A stretch of DNA of 14,223 bases from JBGPGW01 sp041484095. Its GTDB lineage: Bacteria; Pseudomonadota; Alphaproteobacteria; CADEGL01. Shown here in pieces: positions 13,416-14,223 of the stretch; the first letter of the stretch is position 1, and every line of letters starts with the position of its first letter. Both the position numbers and the translations under genes were made by a program. The notes under the pieces were generated by a model. The model did no database searches, had not been told where the DNA came from, and worked only from the letters and a program-made list of their open reading frames with translations. The DNA is taken from positions 1-14,223 of the forward strand of contig JBGPGW010000063.1 of assembly GCA_041484095.1 (NCBI GenBank), given 5' to 3'.

Positions 13416-14223
13416 CAGATCGCCTCCGACACGTAAAGGAAGATGGTGGCCAGAAGCCCGAGCAGCAGGGCCGCGCCGAGAAACTCCGGATAGCGAAAGA
13501 CGCGCATCTTCGCGATGCTGGTCTCGAATACGGGAAGAAGAATTCCGGCGGCGACGATCTTCGCGCCGTACAGGCCAAGGGCGCCCGCGTAGCTCCCGAT
13601 CGAATCGCCGGGCACGGCCATGCCCCAGGGCGCGAAGACGCAGCCGATCAGCGACACGTACAACAGCAGCTTCAGCATCCCCGCCGCTTCGATGAGCGCC
13701 AGGTGCCGGCCGGAGTATTCGAGCACCATCGCCTCGTGCACCATGGTGAGCTCGAGATGGGTCGCCGGGTTGTCGATCGGAAGGCGCCCGGTCTCCGCGA
13801 CCGCGACCATGATGAGCGCCAGAAGCGCGAAGGCCAGCGACACCTCGAGTCCGATTCGCTCGGCCCCCACGATGTGCTCGGCGATGCCGGCCAGCGACGT
13901 GGTATGGGCGAAGAGCGACAGCGTGAAGATGACAGCGAGCATGGCGGGCTCGGCTAGGGACGCGATCATCATCTCCCGGCTGCTGCCGATGCCGCCGAAG
14001 CTCGTGCCCACATCCATCCCGGCGAGCGCCGTGAAGAATCGCGCGCTCCCGAGGAGCGCCACGAGCGCGATCAGGTCCGCGGCCGTGCCGAAGGCGATCG
14101 CGGTGGTGAAGGTCGGGACAAGCGCCGCCGCCGTCCACAATGCGGCGAAGACGAGATAGGGCGTCGCGCGGAACAGCCAGGAGGCGTTCTCCGCCACCAC
14201 CGCGTCCTTGCGGAAGAGGCGGA
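13415..14223 (-). CDS. hyfC: HyfC/HycD (NuoH-like) membrane subunit, N-terminus outside window
   Basis: At least 269 residues are visible, with about seven or eight membrane helices. A GTG at 14198-14200 could be read as a start, but the frame stays open to the window edge and upstream codons (RLFRKDAVVAEN) read as normal family sequence, so the gene is cut by the edge. Family marks include DVGTSFGGIGSSREMM and the conserved cytoplasmic loop with ETGRLPIDNP, THLELT and VLEYSG, which in complex I NuoH lines the quinone channel. It is the membrane foot that joins the redox arm to the antiporter-like subunits. The next gene upstream, outside the window, is expected to be a HyfB-type antiporter subunit. 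Confidence 0.92.
   Translation of the reverse strand, partial: RLFRKDAVVAENASWLFRATPYLVFAALWTAAALVPTFTTAIAFGTAADLIALVALLGSARFFTALAGMDVGTSFGGIGSSREMMIASLAEPAMLAVIFTLSLFAHTTSLAGIAEHIVGAERIGLEVSLAFALLALIMVAVAETGRLPIDNPATHLELTMVHEAMVLEYSGRHLALIEAAGMLKLLLYVSLIGCVFAPWGMAVPGDSIGSYAGALGLYGAKIVAAGILLPVFETSIAKMRVFRYPEFLGAALLLGLLATIFLYVSEAI

Noticed and set aside
13415..14200. GTG at 14198-14200 as the true start of hyfC
   Set aside because: The open frame continues to the edge with family-like sequence (RLFRKDAVVAEN), so the start lies outside the window.
9820..14223. Reading the hyf-type operon as a hydrogen-evolving formate hydrogenlyase or hydrogenase-4
   Set aside because: The large subunit lacks all four NiFe ligands and no maturation gene is visible in the window.

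Overview
The window is GC-rich and densely packed with short intergenic gaps. Its gene families (MtgA, a GlpD-like pair, a glutathione S-transferase, an ArsR/SRPBCC pair, DgcN/DgcA and a group-4-hydrogenase-like membrane complex) fit a free-living alphaproteobacterium. I place it near Hyphomicrobiales or Rhodospirillales only as an inference: there is no rRNA or other taxonomic marker here. I see no mobile element, CRISPR array, tRNA or rRNA. All genes except three are on the minus strand; the plus-strand ones are the cut gene at the left edge, the NTF2-like gene and the 3-hydroxyacyl-CoA-dehydrogenase-like gene.

Left part (1-4024): the last 30 codons of an unidentified plus-strand gene converge on mtgA, which encodes a monofunctional peptidoglycan glycosyltransferase. 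Next comes a two-gene minus-strand operon encoding tandem paralogous FAD-dependent oxidoreductases of the GlpD (glycerol-3-phosphate dehydrogenase) family. The two genes are 2 bp apart. Both proteins have altered versions of motifs that are nearly invariant in true GlpD, so their substrate is open.

Middle part (4160-7192): divergent from the GlpD-like operon lie an NTF2/SnoaL-like gene and an NAD-dependent dehydrogenase of the 3-hydroxyacyl-CoA / L-carnitine dehydrogenase family. They end in a long hairpin shared with a convergent glutathione S-transferase gene. Then comes an overlapping arsR-SRPBCC (AHSA1) pair. Its promoter is the clearest regulatory region in the window: good -35 and -10 boxes, with two abutting 16-bp palindromes covering the -10 and the predicted start site, which looks like an autorepressor double operator.

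Right part (7226-14223): dgcN-dgcA, a two-gene unit for D-glutamate use (N-acetylation, then racemisation of N-acetyl-D-glutamate), has a plausible promoter of its own. Upstream on the same strand is a tightly packed hyfC-E-F-G-I-type operon that runs off the right edge. It encodes a membrane arm (NuoH-, HyfE- and antiporter-like subunits) and a soluble arm (NuoCD-like and NuoB-like). The NuoB-like subunit keeps its four [4Fe-4S] cysteines. The large subunit has lost all four cysteines that hold the NiFe centre in real hydrogenases. The complex is therefore best read as an energy-converting-hydrogenase-related (Ehr-type) complex, not a hydrogenase. No HyfH/NuoI-type ferredoxin subunit lies between G and I. 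Its electron donor and acceptor are unknown, and this is the most interesting item in the window.
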